Counted from the first letter of the stretch, positions 1 to 6,568 are shown. The stretch: DNA of 10,027 bases from Chloroflexota bacterium (GCA_021823905.1 JAKALX010000104.1:1-10027), one strand, 5' to 3'. Numbers and translations: made by a program. The notes: generated by a model from the sequence alone, not told the origin.

Positions 1-522
1 GATGTGGGCGAGGTGCTCGTCCTTGAGGCCGAATCGCTTGTCGTACTCGTCGCCGAGGCGCCCGAAGAGCTTCGGGAACGGGTAGCTGATGCCGGCGGCC
101 TCGCGCTCGTACCAGGCTGCCGTGCCGAGAAAATCGCCGCCGCGGCCCGAGTCGACGGTTTTCATCTGCTCGAGTCCGACGACCATGGCGAGGTCGTACC
201 GGCCGGCTTCGATCTCCGCCGAAGCGGCGAGAAGCGCGATCGAGCCGGAGGCGCAGGCAGCTTCGTGGCGGCCCGTCGGCAGGCCCGAAAACGCGGGGTG
301 GGTCTCGACGAGGAATGCGCCGAGGTGGCCCTGCATGGTGTAGAGCTCGGCCGCGAAGTTGCCGACGTGCCCGACCTGGACGTCCTCCGGCGGGATCTGA
401 GTCGCTTCGAGGGCGCCGGTCACAACCTCGTTGAACATCGCGGAGATGTGCTTGTTCTCCTTGGTCCAGTTGCGGGCGAAGTCCGTCTGGTAGCCACCGA
501 GCACGAAAACAGGTTCAGTCAT
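1..522 (-). CDS. Thiolase (acetyl-CoA acetyltransferase), N-terminal part, runs off the left edge
   Basis: This is the first 174 residues of a thiolase-superfamily enzyme; the C-terminal part lies outside the window. Thiolases cleave 3-ketoacyl-CoA with CoA, the last step of beta-oxidation, or run the reverse condensation, in the cytoplasm. The start region MTEPVFVLGGYQTDFAR matches the usual thiolase opening beta strand. The nucleophile motif HEAACASGS is present, with the catalytic cysteine at residue 90. The wording (NFAAELYTMQGHLG, GRHEAACASGS) resembles the SCP2-like/acetyl-CoA acetyltransferase branch more than FadA. The ATG at 522 is preceded by a strong AGGAGG at 533-538. It follows the 3-hydroxyacyl-CoA dehydrogenase gene by 18 nt, so the two are almost certainly co-transcribed and act on consecutive steps. 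The catalytic His and second Cys motifs cannot be checked here. Family is confident; substrate chain length is unknown. Confidence 0.93.
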   Translation of the reverse strand, partial: MTEPVFVLGGYQTDFARNWTKENKHISAMFNEVVTGALEATQIPPEDVQVGHVGNFAAELYTMQGHLGAFLVETHPAFSGLPTGRHEAACASGSIALLAASAEIEAGRYDLAMVVGLEQMKTVDSGRGGDFLGTAAWYEREAAGISYPFPKLFGRLGDEYDKRFGLKDEHLAHI

Positions 523-532
523 GGTTCGCGAT

Positions 533-538
533 CCTCCT
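533..538 (-). promoter_or_regulatory. Ribosome binding site of the thiolase gene
   Basis: A perfect AGGAGG on the minus strand lies 10 nt before the ATG at 522 and within the 18-nt gap after the dehydrogenase stop. It fixes the thiolase start and shows that the second gene has its own strong initiation signal. Confidence 0.75.
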
Positions 539-540
539 GA

Positions 541-1866
541 TTAGCCGGCGAAGTAGCGGCCGGGCGTGACGAACGGCAGGTTGAAGAGCGGCGTGCGCAC
601 TTCGCCCCGGAGCGCGGCGTCGAGCAGCGGCGACGCGGGAAGGTCGTAGCGCTTGAGTGCGTCGACCGTCTGCTGGATGCCGATCAGGTCGGCGAGGCCC
701 GAGGGCGGCGCCCAGTTGAACCCGGCCGTCATGATCCGGTCGACCGCGTCGTAGTCGGCGACCACTTCGCCCGGGCCGACGCGGTTGAGCGCGTAGCTGA
801 CGTAGCCGAGGATGACGCGGCGGGCGATGTCCGCGTGCGGCCCCGTGGCTTCCATGAAGCGCTTCACGCCTTCGCGGTAGCGCCCGGACCGGTGGAGGGC
901 GCGAACTTCTTCAACGAACGGAACCTTGAGGCCGGGATCGATCGCCTTGTAATTCCCGGTTGCGGGATCCAGGACTTCGTTGCGGGCCTTGCCGTCCTGG
1001 ACGACTCGCCGGTAGAAGCCGCCGAGATCGGGGGTCTTGTCGCCCAGATGGCCGCGGTGGATCAGCCTCGCCATGTACTGGGGAAGGGTGAAAGCGCTGG
1101 TGGCCTCGTCGGTCATGTTCGCCGCGACGTTGTCGACGATCGCCTGGTGAACGTCCCAGCCGACGAGGTCGATCGTCGCGAGCGGCGCCATCGCACGGCC
1201 CGTGTAGGGGCCGACAAGCGTGTCCATGAGCTGAACGCCGTGCTTCTCGGCAAGCTGTGCCACTTCGTTGAGAACCTTGAAGCCGATACGGTTGCCAGCG
1301 AACGCCGGCGTGTCGGCGCAGGTGACGACCTGGCGGCCGAAGCGCTCCGCGAGCATCGCTTCCAGGGCGCCGGCCGTGGCCCGATCCATCGCCGGGTGGG
1401 GGATGACCTCGACGCCGGTCATGACGTGCGGCGGGTTGTAAAGGTGGATGCCGGCGAAGTGGGCCTGGAAGCTCGGGCTGCGCCCTTCGGCCATCTCGCG
1501 AATCGAGAGACCCGAAGAGACGGTGGCGACCAGCGAATCGGGCGGCCGGACGGCGTCGATCTGGGCGAAGATATCCTTCTTGACGGCGAGGTCTTCGACC
1601 AGGCATTCGAAGATGAGGTCGGCGCCTTCGAGAACCTGCGCGAGGCCGTCGTGGTAGGTGGCGCACTTCACGCCGTCGGCGATGCGCTCGGACTTCGCGA
1701 TGGACTGGATCTGGCTGAGCGCCGTTTCCGATTTCCCCAGGTCGCGCGCAACGAGGGTGACCTCGCAGCCGCCGGCAGCGAACAGAGCGCCAGATCCGGC
1801 CCCCATGGCCCCGTTGGCGCCCAGGATGACGACTCGCCGGAGCCGTAGCGCGGGCGGTGCTTCCAT
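541..1866 (-). CDS. 3-hydroxyacyl-CoA dehydrogenase, NAD-dependent
   Basis: The product oxidises L-3-hydroxyacyl-CoA to 3-ketoacyl-CoA with NAD+, the third step of beta-oxidation, and would feed the thiolase encoded directly downstream. Counting from ATG 1866 (441 residues), the N-terminal Rossmann domain has the dinucleotide motif GANGAMG at residues 17-23, the ECLVEDLAVKKDIF helix expected after the third strand (88-101), and the VATVSSGLSI segment (113-122). The family's catalytic-histidine motif appears as HFAGIHLYNPP (136-146), with H141 the likely base. NRIGFKVLNEV (192-202) starts the C-terminal 3HCDH domain. It is a stand-alone dehydrogenase with no crotonase domain, unlike FadB. The C-terminal half is longer than in a typical ~290-residue HAD, suggesting a second C-terminal 3HCDH-like unit. 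The open frame extends to 1965, but those 33 codons do not look conserved. A TTG at 1872 is the competing start because GGAGG (1880-1884) sits 7 nt before it and 13 nt before the ATG. Confidence 0.92.
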   Translation of the reverse strand: MEAPPALRLRRVVILGANGAMGAGSGALFAAGGCEVTLVARDLGKSETALSQIQSIAKSERIADGVKCATYHDGLAQVLEGADLIFECLVEDLAVKKDIFAQIDAVRPPDSLVATVSSGLSIREMAEGRSPSFQAHFAGIHLYNPPHVMTGVEVIPHPAMDRATAGALEAMLAERFGRQVVTCADTPAFAGNRIGFKVLNEVAQLAEKHGVQLMDTLVGPYTGRAMAPLATIDLVGWDVHQAIVDNVAANMTDEATSAFTLPQYMARLIHRGHLGDKTPDLGGFYRRVVQDGKARNEVLDPATGNYKAIDPGLKVPFVEEVRALHRSGRYREGVKRFMEATGPHADIARRVILGYVSYALNRVGPGEVVADYDAVDRIMTAGFNWAPPSGLADLIGIQQTVDALKRYDLPASPLLDAALRGEVRTPLFNLPFVTPGRYFAG

Positions 1867-1879
1867 GGTCAAGACGATT

Positions 1880-1884
1880 CCTCC
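1880..1884 (-). promoter_or_regulatory. Ribosome binding site bearing on the 3-hydroxyacyl-CoA dehydrogenase start
   Basis: GGAGG on the minus strand lies 7 nt upstream of TTG 1872 and 13 nt upstream of ATG 1866. The spacing fits the TTG better, adding only two residues to the protein. It rules out the longer open frame that begins at 1965. Confidence 0.6.
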
Positions 1885-1907
1885 AGAAACGCAGCGTGTA
1901 AGTTTCG

Positions 1908-1936
1908 AGGATAGCTGGCACTGTCGTGCATGTACA
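1908..1936 (-). promoter_or_regulatory. Candidate promoter of the dehydrogenase-thiolase operon
   Basis: On the minus strand a -35-like TGTACA (1931-1936, 4 of 6 to consensus) and a -10-like TATCCT (1908-1913, 4 of 6) are separated by exactly 17 nt. They lie in the 180-nt gap between the acyltransferase stop and this operon, about 36 nt ahead of the start codon. The gap is visibly more AT-rich and less codon-like than its flanks. The match is modest and could be chance. Confidence 0.3.
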
Positions 1937-2052
1937 GCAGACCTGATAGCAGCATCACGAGTCATCGAGCAGGACTATGAGATGAGGATGAAATACGCTG
2001 AGACCAGCGGTTGCGTCTATGGGACGCACTCGTTCGGGCGGTAACGCGCTCG

Positions 2053-2775
2053 TCAGGCCTCGATGACGGAACGCTCAAGGCTCTCGACCAGCTCGGCGTA
2101 GCTGCCCTCCGGCCCGGGTTGAACGGGCTCGCCGATAGAGACGCGGACACGGCCACGGGGATGCGGCCACCACTTCCCTTCGTATCCACCCGGCCGGATG
2201 ATGTCGATCCGGATCGGCACCACCTCGGCGCCGGAATGGACGACGAGCCAGCCAATGCCCTGCTTGAACGGCGCCATCGGGCCGGCGACGGTGAGCTTGC
2301 CCTCGGGGAAGAGAAGGACGTTCCAGCCGTCCTGGAGTCTGGCGGTGACGAACTCCAGGCTGTCGCGGATGCCGCTGCCTTCCTTGTCGAACGGGAAGGC
2401 GTTGCCCATCACCTGGACCCCAAAACGCCGGACCGGGTTGCCGAAGATGTCGGTCGCCGCGGCCGCGACCATCAGCCGCCGGCGGAAGCGCCCGGGCATC
2501 GCCGCCAGGAGGATGCCCCAGTCGAGATGCATGTTGTGGTTGCTGATGATCAGGCAGGGGAGGGCCGCTTGCTCGAACCGCTCGGAGCCGGTCACCTCGA
2601 TTTTGTAGGCCAGGCGCAGCAGCGGCAGCAGGCAGGTGACCATGAACGCCTGCCGGAACCAACGCACTGGCCACGAGCGTGGCCAGCGAGAGAAGGTCCT
2701 GCGGCTCTTCAGTGGCGCCGCGGGGTCGGGCCTGGCCGGCCGGCGAAATGGCGGGGGGACGAGTCTCAACACCAT
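2053..2775 (-). CDS. PlsC-type 1-acylglycerol-3-phosphate acyltransferase family protein
   Basis: A 240-residue membrane-associated acyltransferase. Family members transfer an acyl chain from acyl-CoA or acyl-ACP to lysophosphatidic acid or a related lysolipid in phospholipid synthesis. The diagnostic motif I, NHxxxxD, is present as SNHNMHLDW with H80 and D85; motif III is LLFPEGKLT (FPEG at 156-159). A hydrophobic stretch at about residues 44-57 (FMVTCLLPLLRLAY) is the probable membrane anchor. The first 43 residues are rich in Arg, Pro and Trp. A later ATG at 2643 would remove them, but the WPVRWFRQAF segment resembles normal PlsC N-termini, so the longer start is kept; a GAGG lies about 9 nt upstream of it. 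The gene reads in the same direction as the beta-oxidation pair, 186 nt upstream of it, so it may be separately expressed. The exact acceptor cannot be told from sequence. Confidence 0.9.
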   Translation of the reverse strand: MVLRLVPPPFRRPARPDPAAPLKSRRTFSRWPRSWPVRWFRQAFMVTCLLPLLRLAYKIEVTGSERFEQAALPCLIISNHNMHLDWGILLAAMPGRFRRRLMVAAAATDIFGNPVRRFGVQVMGNAFPFDKEGSGIRDSLEFVTARLQDGWNVLLFPEGKLTVAGPMAPFKQGIGWLVVHSGAEVVPIRIDIIRPGGYEGKWWPHPRGRVRVSIGEPVQPGPEGSYAELVESLERSVIEA

Positions 2776-3056
2776 CGGGGTGTGCCTCGACGGCTAGCGC
2801 GGTTGCGTCCGAAACGGTTCGTGTCGATGTCTCCAGCTTACGTCACCGCGGGCTGTGATACGTCCGGCTCGGTGAAATTTCCGATGGTGACCGGGACGTT
2901 GAAGGTGGGACGCGTCGTCGGGGGTCAAGGAACAGGTCGCGGACCAGACCGTTGAGGCTGGTCGCGCGGCGGTTGTTTACCGTCGGTTTTCAGGTCAGGC
3001 CGCACCGTGGGGCGTGACCCGTGGGAGAATCTTCACGGCGCAACGAGGTGGGTGGC
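2776..3056. other. Divergent intergenic region between plsC-like gene and moxR operon
   Basis: These 281 nt separate two genes read in opposite directions and must carry both promoters, but I see no convincing -35/-10 pair for either strand. A small inverted repeat, GACCAG (2942-2947) with CTGGTC (2958-2963), has a 10-nt loop. The stretch just before the moxR start contains short T/A runs (around 2974-2994) that are less GC-rich than the coding flanks. No protein-like frame is evident. Confidence 0.5.
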
Positions 3057-4067
3057 ATGTCCGAGAGCATCCAGCAGCCCGGCATCGAGGCGGCCCGGCC
3101 GATCCTGGAATCCGCGATGTTCGAAATAAAGCGCGTGATCGTCGGGCAAGAAGAGATGCTCGAGCGCGTGTTCGTCGCGCTGCTCGCCGGTGGCCATCTC
3201 CTGATCGAAGGCGTGCCCGGTCTCGCCAAGACGCTGACGGTGAAGAGCGTCGCCGACGTGCTTGGGGGAACCTTCCAGCGCATCCAGTTCACGCCAGATC
3301 TGGTGCCTTCGGACCTCGTGGGCACCCGGATCTACCGCCCGGATCAGGCGGAGTTCGACACCGAGCTCGGGCCGGTGTTCTGCAACATTCTCCTCGCCGA
3401 CGAAATCAACCGCGCGCCGGCGAAGGTCCAGTCGGCGCTGCTCGAAGTGATGCAGGAGCGCCAGGTCACAATCGGACCGAAGACGTTCCCGGTGCCCGAG
3501 CCGTTCCTGGTGCTGGCGACGCAAAACCCGATCGAGTCCGAGGGGACCTACCCGTTGCCGGAAGCGCAGGTCGACCGCTTCATGATGAAGGTCGTGGTCG
3601 ACTACCCGACGCCGGGCGAAGAGATGACGGTCATCGAACGTTCCCTGGTGGCGCCGCCGGCGCTCAGCGCGGTGCTGCCGGTGGAAAAACTGCGGGAGTT
3701 TCAGAATCTGGCACGCCGGACCTACGTCGATCCCGCCGTCTCGGAGTACGCGGTCAACCTGGTGAACGCAACGCGCCGTCCCGGCGAGTTCCGGCTGCCG
3801 CACTACGCGAAATACATCGCCTACGGAGCCAGCCCTCGCGGCTCCATCAACCTCATCCACGCGGCACGTGCCCTCGCCTTGCTGCGCGGACGGACGTTTG
3901 TGGTCCCGCAGGACATCCGCGACCTCGCGAAAGACACGCTCCGCCACCGGATGGTCCTGACCTACGAAGCGATGGCCGACACGGTCACGCCCGACCAGAT
4001 CCTCGACGCGGTCCTCTCGGCTGTCCAGGCGCCTCGCATCGACATGGCGCGTGAGGCTGGCGCGTGA
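3057..4067 (+). CDS. MoxR-family AAA+ ATPase
   Basis: A 336-residue cytoplasmic AAA+ ATPase of the MoxR family, thought to act as a chaperone-like partner of VWA-domain proteins encoded beside it. Walker A is GVPGLAKT (52-59), Walker B is LLADEINRAP (112-121), and sensor 1 is in ATQNPIE (154-160). It is followed by the family's characteristic EGTYPLPEAQVDRF (162-175) with its candidate arginine finger. Length is typical of MoxR (about 310-350). The open frame begins with GTG 3021, but the ATG at 3057 has a purine-rich GAGGTGGGTGG stretch just before it and starts the usual N-terminal helix, so it is preferred. The stop overlaps the next start in GTGA (4064-4067), indicating translational coupling with the DUF58 gene. 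Family assignment is secure. The client process is unknown, since such operons serve different targets in different bacteria. Confidence 0.95.
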   Translation: MSESIQQPGIEAARPILESAMFEIKRVIVGQEEMLERVFVALLAGGHLLIEGVPGLAKTLTVKSVADVLGGTFQRIQFTPDLVPSDLVGTRIYRPDQAEFDTELGPVFCNILLADEINRAPAKVQSALLEVMQERQVTIGPKTFPVPEPFLVLATQNPIESEGTYPLPEAQVDRFMMKVVVDYPTPGEEMTVIERSLVAPPALSAVLPVEKLREFQNLARRTYVDPAVSEYAVNLVNATRRPGEFRLPHYAKYIAYGASPRGSINLIHAARALALLRGRTFVVPQDIRDLAKDTLRHRMVLTYEAMADTVTPDQILDAVLSAVQAPRIDMAREAGA

Positions 4068-4999
4068 GCAATCGTACCGCTGGATTGCAGTTGGTCCGAA
4101 CGCCGGACCGTCCGGGGCCGGGTCCCATCCCGGATTCGGTCTTGCGTGCTCTCGATCTGACGATCCAGCGCCGGGTTGCCGGTTTGCTGCCGGGCAACAA
4201 CCGCTCAGCGGCGCTCGGCGCGGGGACGGAACTTGCGCAGGTCCGGCCGTATGAGGCCGGCGACGACGTGCGCGAGATCGACTGGAACGTGACGGCCCGG
4301 ACGACGGTGCCGCACGTTCGTGTTCGCGTCGCCGAGCGCGTCCTCACGACCTGGCTGCTCTACGACACGTCTCCCTCGATGGCGTTCGGGACCGCCGACC
4401 GGCGGAAATCGGACGTCGCGGAGGGCGTGGCGATTGCCGTTGGCCACATCGCCACGCGCCGGGGCAACCGGCTCGGCATCTCGACATTCGGCGACACAAT
4501 TCCCCGAATTCTTCCGCCGGCGGCGGGCCGGCCGGGGATGCTCGGGCTGTTCGTCATGCTCCAGCATCCGGAAGCCGGCCAGGCGCCGGGACCCGCGTCG
4601 CTGAAAGAGGCGCTCGGTCGGGTGAACCAGCTCGCAGGACGGTCGAAAGCCATTGTCGTCGTTTCCGACTTCCGCGGGCCACGAGACTGGTCGAACGCGA
4701 TGCTCGCCCTGTGCGGCAGGCACAGCGTGCTCGCCGTGGAAGTCCGCGACCCCCGCGAGCAGGAGCTCCCGAACGTCGGCGACCTCTGGCTGGTCGATCC
4801 GGAAACCGGGAGGCAGCTGCGAGTCGACACGTCGAGCCGCAGGCTTCGCGAGCGGTTCGCGGCCGCTGCCGCCGAGGAGCGGGCTGCGGTCGCGGCAGCG
4901 CTGCGGCGCGCCGGCGCGCGGCACGTGGTTCTGTCGACCCGGGGAGACTGGCTGCGCGCGCTGACGCTGTTCCTCAAACAGCAGGAGTCCGCTCGATGA
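4064..4999 (+). CDS. DUF58 domain protein (VWA-like fold)
   Basis: A 311-residue protein of the DUF58 family, which is nearly always encoded next to MoxR. The DUF58 signature is RPYEAGDDVREIDW (61-74), close to the common form with GDD..R.IDW. A VWA/MIDAS-like DTSPSM follows at 101-106, fitting the VWA-type fold of the C-terminal half. There are no N-terminal membrane helices, unlike the longer DUF58 proteins of about 400 residues that begin with two, so it is probably a soluble cytoplasmic partner. It starts with GTG inside the moxR stop (GTGA) and its own TGA overlaps the next ATG (ATGA, 4996-4999), so all three proteins are likely made in step. The biochemical role of DUF58 is not established; assembly or folding of a metal-containing or membrane complex with MoxR is the usual inference. 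Confidence 0.93.
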   Translation: MSNRTAGLQLVRTPDRPGPGPIPDSVLRALDLTIQRRVAGLLPGNNRSAALGAGTELAQVRPYEAGDDVREIDWNVTARTTVPHVRVRVAERVLTTWLLYDTSPSMAFGTADRRKSDVAEGVAIAVGHIATRRGNRLGISTFGDTIPRILPPAAGRPGMLGLFVMLQHPEAGQAPGPASLKEALGRVNQLAGRSKAIVVVSDFRGPRDWSNAMLALCGRHSVLAVEVRDPREQELPNVGDLWLVDPETGRQLRVDTSSRRLRERFAAAAAEERAAVAAALRRAGARHVVLSTRGDWLRALTLFLKQQESAR

Positions 5000-6015
5000 G
5001 CTTCGCGTGGCCCGCTGCCCTGCTTCTCTTGCTTCTGCTGCCGCTCGCGGCGGCGGCCTATGTCCTTGCGCAGCAACGCCGCGGGAAGTACACGGTGCGG
5101 TTCACAAACCTCGATCTGCTGGCGAGCGTGGTCGAGCGAACGCCGGGCTGGCGGCGACATATCCCGTCCGTCTTGTACCTGCTCGGGCTCGCCGCGCTGT
5201 TCCTCGCGCTCGCACGTCCACACATGGACGTGTCCGTGCCAAGAGACGGGACCGTCATCCTCGTTTCGGACATCTCGGGCTCGATGAACGCGACCGACAT
5301 CAAGCCAACGCGCCTGGGAGCCGCACAGGCGTCGGCGAAAAGCCTCGTGGCGCAGCTCCCCGACGGATTCCGCGTTGCGCTCGTGTCGTTTTCGAACGCT
5401 GTCCAGGTGCGGGTTTCGCCCACGACCGACCGGAAGGTTGTCAACCGGGCTATCGACGGACTGGTTCCGAACGGCGGGACGGCGATGGGTGAGGCCATCC
5501 TCCAGGCGCTCGACCTGATCCAGCAGGACGCGCAGGTGAACCAGAAGGCGCCGTCGCCGGCAACCGCGACGCCGACGCCTACCCCCACCCCGGCGCCGGG
5601 CGACCCGGCGCGGCCGAAGGCAGTCATCGTTCTCATGTCGGACGGCGCAGGCAACACCGGGATCGACCCGATCGACGCGGCCGCACAGGCGAAAGACCAG
5701 GGCATCCCGATCTTCACCATCGCTCTGGGAACGGCGGACGGCGTGGCTGAGGTTCGCGACAACGCCGGCCGGCTGCGGCGAGTGGCGGTCCCGCCGGACC
5801 CGGACACGCTGAAACAGGTGGCCGCGACGACAGGCGCGCAGTTCTTCGATGCACCGAGCGCGGACCAGTTGCAGGCCGTCTACAAGGGCCTGGGACAGAA
5901 AATCGGCAGCGACACGGAGAGCCGCGACGTCAGCGTCGCGTTCGTGGGCGCCGGCGTGGCGTTTGTCGTGGTTGCGGGCGCGCTCTCGCTGGCCTGGTTC
6001 AGCCGCTTCCCGTAA
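4996..6015 (+). CDS. BatA-like VWA-domain membrane protein
   Basis: A 339-residue membrane-anchored von Willebrand factor A protein of the BatA/aerotolerance type. An N-terminal hydrophobic segment (about 4-24), the BatA-like motif RFTNLDLLASVVERTPGWRR (35-54) and a second segment (about 56-73) precede the VWA domain. That domain has a complete MIDAS: DISGS (92-96), T162 in GGTAMGE, and D216 in LMSDGAGNTG. A last hydrophobic helix lies at about 314-335. By analogy with Bat proteins the VWA domain should face outside the membrane. The family binds divalent metal and protein partners; here the partners are presumably the upstream MoxR and DUF58 products. Residues about 186-205 form an Ala/Pro/Thr linker (ATPTPTPTPAPG) inside the VWA domain, just before the strand bearing D216. 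The ATG overlaps the DUF58 stop. A much longer upstream frame is open but is only the shadow of DUF58. No terminator follows. Confidence 0.92.
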   Translation: MSFAWPAALLLLLLLPLAAAAYVLAQQRRGKYTVRFTNLDLLASVVERTPGWRRHIPSVLYLLGLAALFLALARPHMDVSVPRDGTVILVSDISGSMNATDIKPTRLGAAQASAKSLVAQLPDGFRVALVSFSNAVQVRVSPTTDRKVVNRAIDGLVPNGGTAMGEAILQALDLIQQDAQVNQKAPSPATATPTPTPTPAPGDPARPKAVIVLMSDGAGNTGIDPIDAAAQAKDQGIPIFTIALGTADGVAEVRDNAGRLRRVAVPPDPDTLKQVAATTGAQFFDAPSADQLQAVYKGLGQKIGSDTESRDVSVAFVGAGVAFVVVAGALSLAWFSRFP

Positions 6016-6016
6016 C

Positions 6017-6187
6017 GATCGCCCCTGCGTGATCGTCTCGCCCGACGACATGAACGCCTATCTGCGCACCGTGATTGTCGCGCCGCTGACCACCGGCTCG
6101 CGCCCTCTCACTTCCGCGTTCCGCTCACCTTCCAGGGCAAGCAGCGCCGTCCTCGACCAGCTCCGCACCCTCGCCAAGGCCCGCCTC
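6017..6187 (+). pseudogene. mazF/pemK-like toxin fragment with two compensating frame shifts
   Basis: The translation matches the MazF/PemK mRNA-interferase family over about 57 codons but in two frames. The frame at 6020 gives RPCVIVSPDDMN and LRTVIVAPLTTGSR. From 6103 the next frame gives PSHFRVPLTFQGKQ. From about 6150 the first frame resumes with AVLDQLRTLAKARL. This fits a 1-nt loss near 6104-6106 and a 2-nt loss near 6145-6149 that together restore frame. The N-terminal strand of MazF, with its usual RGDI..V.L opening, is absent, as is the C-terminal helix after the KARL segment. There is no start codon or mazE partner. It abuts the VWA stop codon on the left and a heptamer repeat array on the right, so both ends look cut. 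It is surely non-functional as a toxin. Family recognition is from memory of MazF consensus wording and should be checked by translated search. Confidence 0.8.
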
Positions 6188-6251
6188 GGCAATCGGCAAT
6201 CGTCAACCGGCAATCGGCAATCCGTGAATCGTGAATTGTGAATTGTGAATT
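6188..6251. repeat. Array of nine degenerate 7-bp repeats
   Basis: Reading from 6188 there are five heptamers: GGCAATC, GGCAATC, GTCAACC, GGCAATC, GGCAATC. A single C at 6223 follows, then four more from 6224 to 6251: GTGAATC and three GTGAATT. All fit a common pattern G-[GT]-[CG]-A-A-[TC]-[CT], and GTCAACC mixes features of both halves, so the two blocks probably share one ancestor. A period of 7 cannot encode a repeated peptide in one frame. The array replaces the 3' end of the mazF fragment and ends 38 nt before the vapB start. It is markedly less GC-rich than the coding DNA on either side. Confidence 0.9.
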
Positions 6252-6266
6252 GCTGTAGACTAAGAT
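6236..6266 (+). promoter_or_regulatory. Possible vapBC promoter partly built from the repeat array
   Basis: TTGTGA at 6236-6241, formed across two heptamers, and TAAGAT at 6261-6266 each match 4 of 6 consensus positions with a 19-nt spacer. TAGACT at 6256-6261 is an alternative -10 but then no copy of TTGTGA gives a normal spacer. This is a weak call. What favours it is position, between the array and the antitoxin start. Confidence 0.2.
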
Positions 6267-6289
6267 CGGACTAACCGCAAAGGCCCGCC

Positions 6290-6568
6290 ATGCCGACCAT
6301 CGTCAATATCCACGAAGCCAAGACCCATCTCTCTCGTCTCCTCGAGGCCGTCGAACGCGGCGACGAGATCGTCATCGCGCGTGCCGGCCACCCCATCGCC
6401 ACACTCTCCGCCTACAGGCCGCCTCGCCGCGCGATCGCTCCGCCAGGAAGCATGCAGGGGCGAGACTGGTGGGCCGCGGACGACTTCGATGCCCCGATCG
6501 ACGATCTGTTCGATGTCCTCAAGGACGACGCCGACGCGCATGATGACGATGGCCTGGCAACCGGGTGA
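6290..6568 (+). CDS. Phd/YefM-type antitoxin (VapB-like)
   Basis: A 92-residue antitoxin of the Phd/YefM fold. The first 45 residues carry the family pattern: MPTIVNIHEAKTHLSRLLE, then a GDEIVIARAGHPIATL hairpin, which form the DNA-binding dimer domain that normally represses the operon. The C-terminal part (about 60-92) is acidic and probably unstructured until it wraps and blocks the toxin. Its stop overlaps the toxin start in GTGA (6565-6568), the usual coupling that keeps antitoxin in excess. The ATG at 6290 has an AAAGG about 6 nt upstream. Autorepression is expected from the family, but I could not identify a clear operator, only the heptamer array immediately upstream. Confidence 0.93.
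   Translation: MPTIVNIHEAKTHLSRLLEAVERGDEIVIARAGHPIATLSAYRPPRRAIAPPGSMQGRDWWAADDFDAPIDDLFDVLKDDADAHDDDGLATG

Noticed and set aside
835..1848. Long plus-strand open frame of 337 codons opposite the 3-hydroxyacyl-CoA dehydrogenase
   Set aside because: It is antisense to a clear dehydrogenase, its product is Arg/Asp/Val-rich without any motif, and high GC content readily leaves such frames open.
4711..4995. N-terminal extension of the VWA protein
   Set aside because: The frame is open, but it overlaps the DUF58 coding sequence and reads as Arg-rich noise. The ATG at 4996 in the ATGA overlap begins the membrane segment.
6015..6036. Terminator after the VWA gene (ACGATC/GATCGT with 10-nt loop)
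   Set aside because: Only 6 bp, no T run, and the downstream arm lies in the mazF-derived sequence.
4360..6051. 563-codon minus-strand open frame opposite DUF58 and the VWA gene
   Set aside because: The translation is Arg/Ser-rich with no domain, and both genes on the other strand have complete motifs. It is a shadow frame.
6188..6251. CRISPR array
   Set aside because: Units are 7 bp and contiguous with no spacers, and there are no cas genes.
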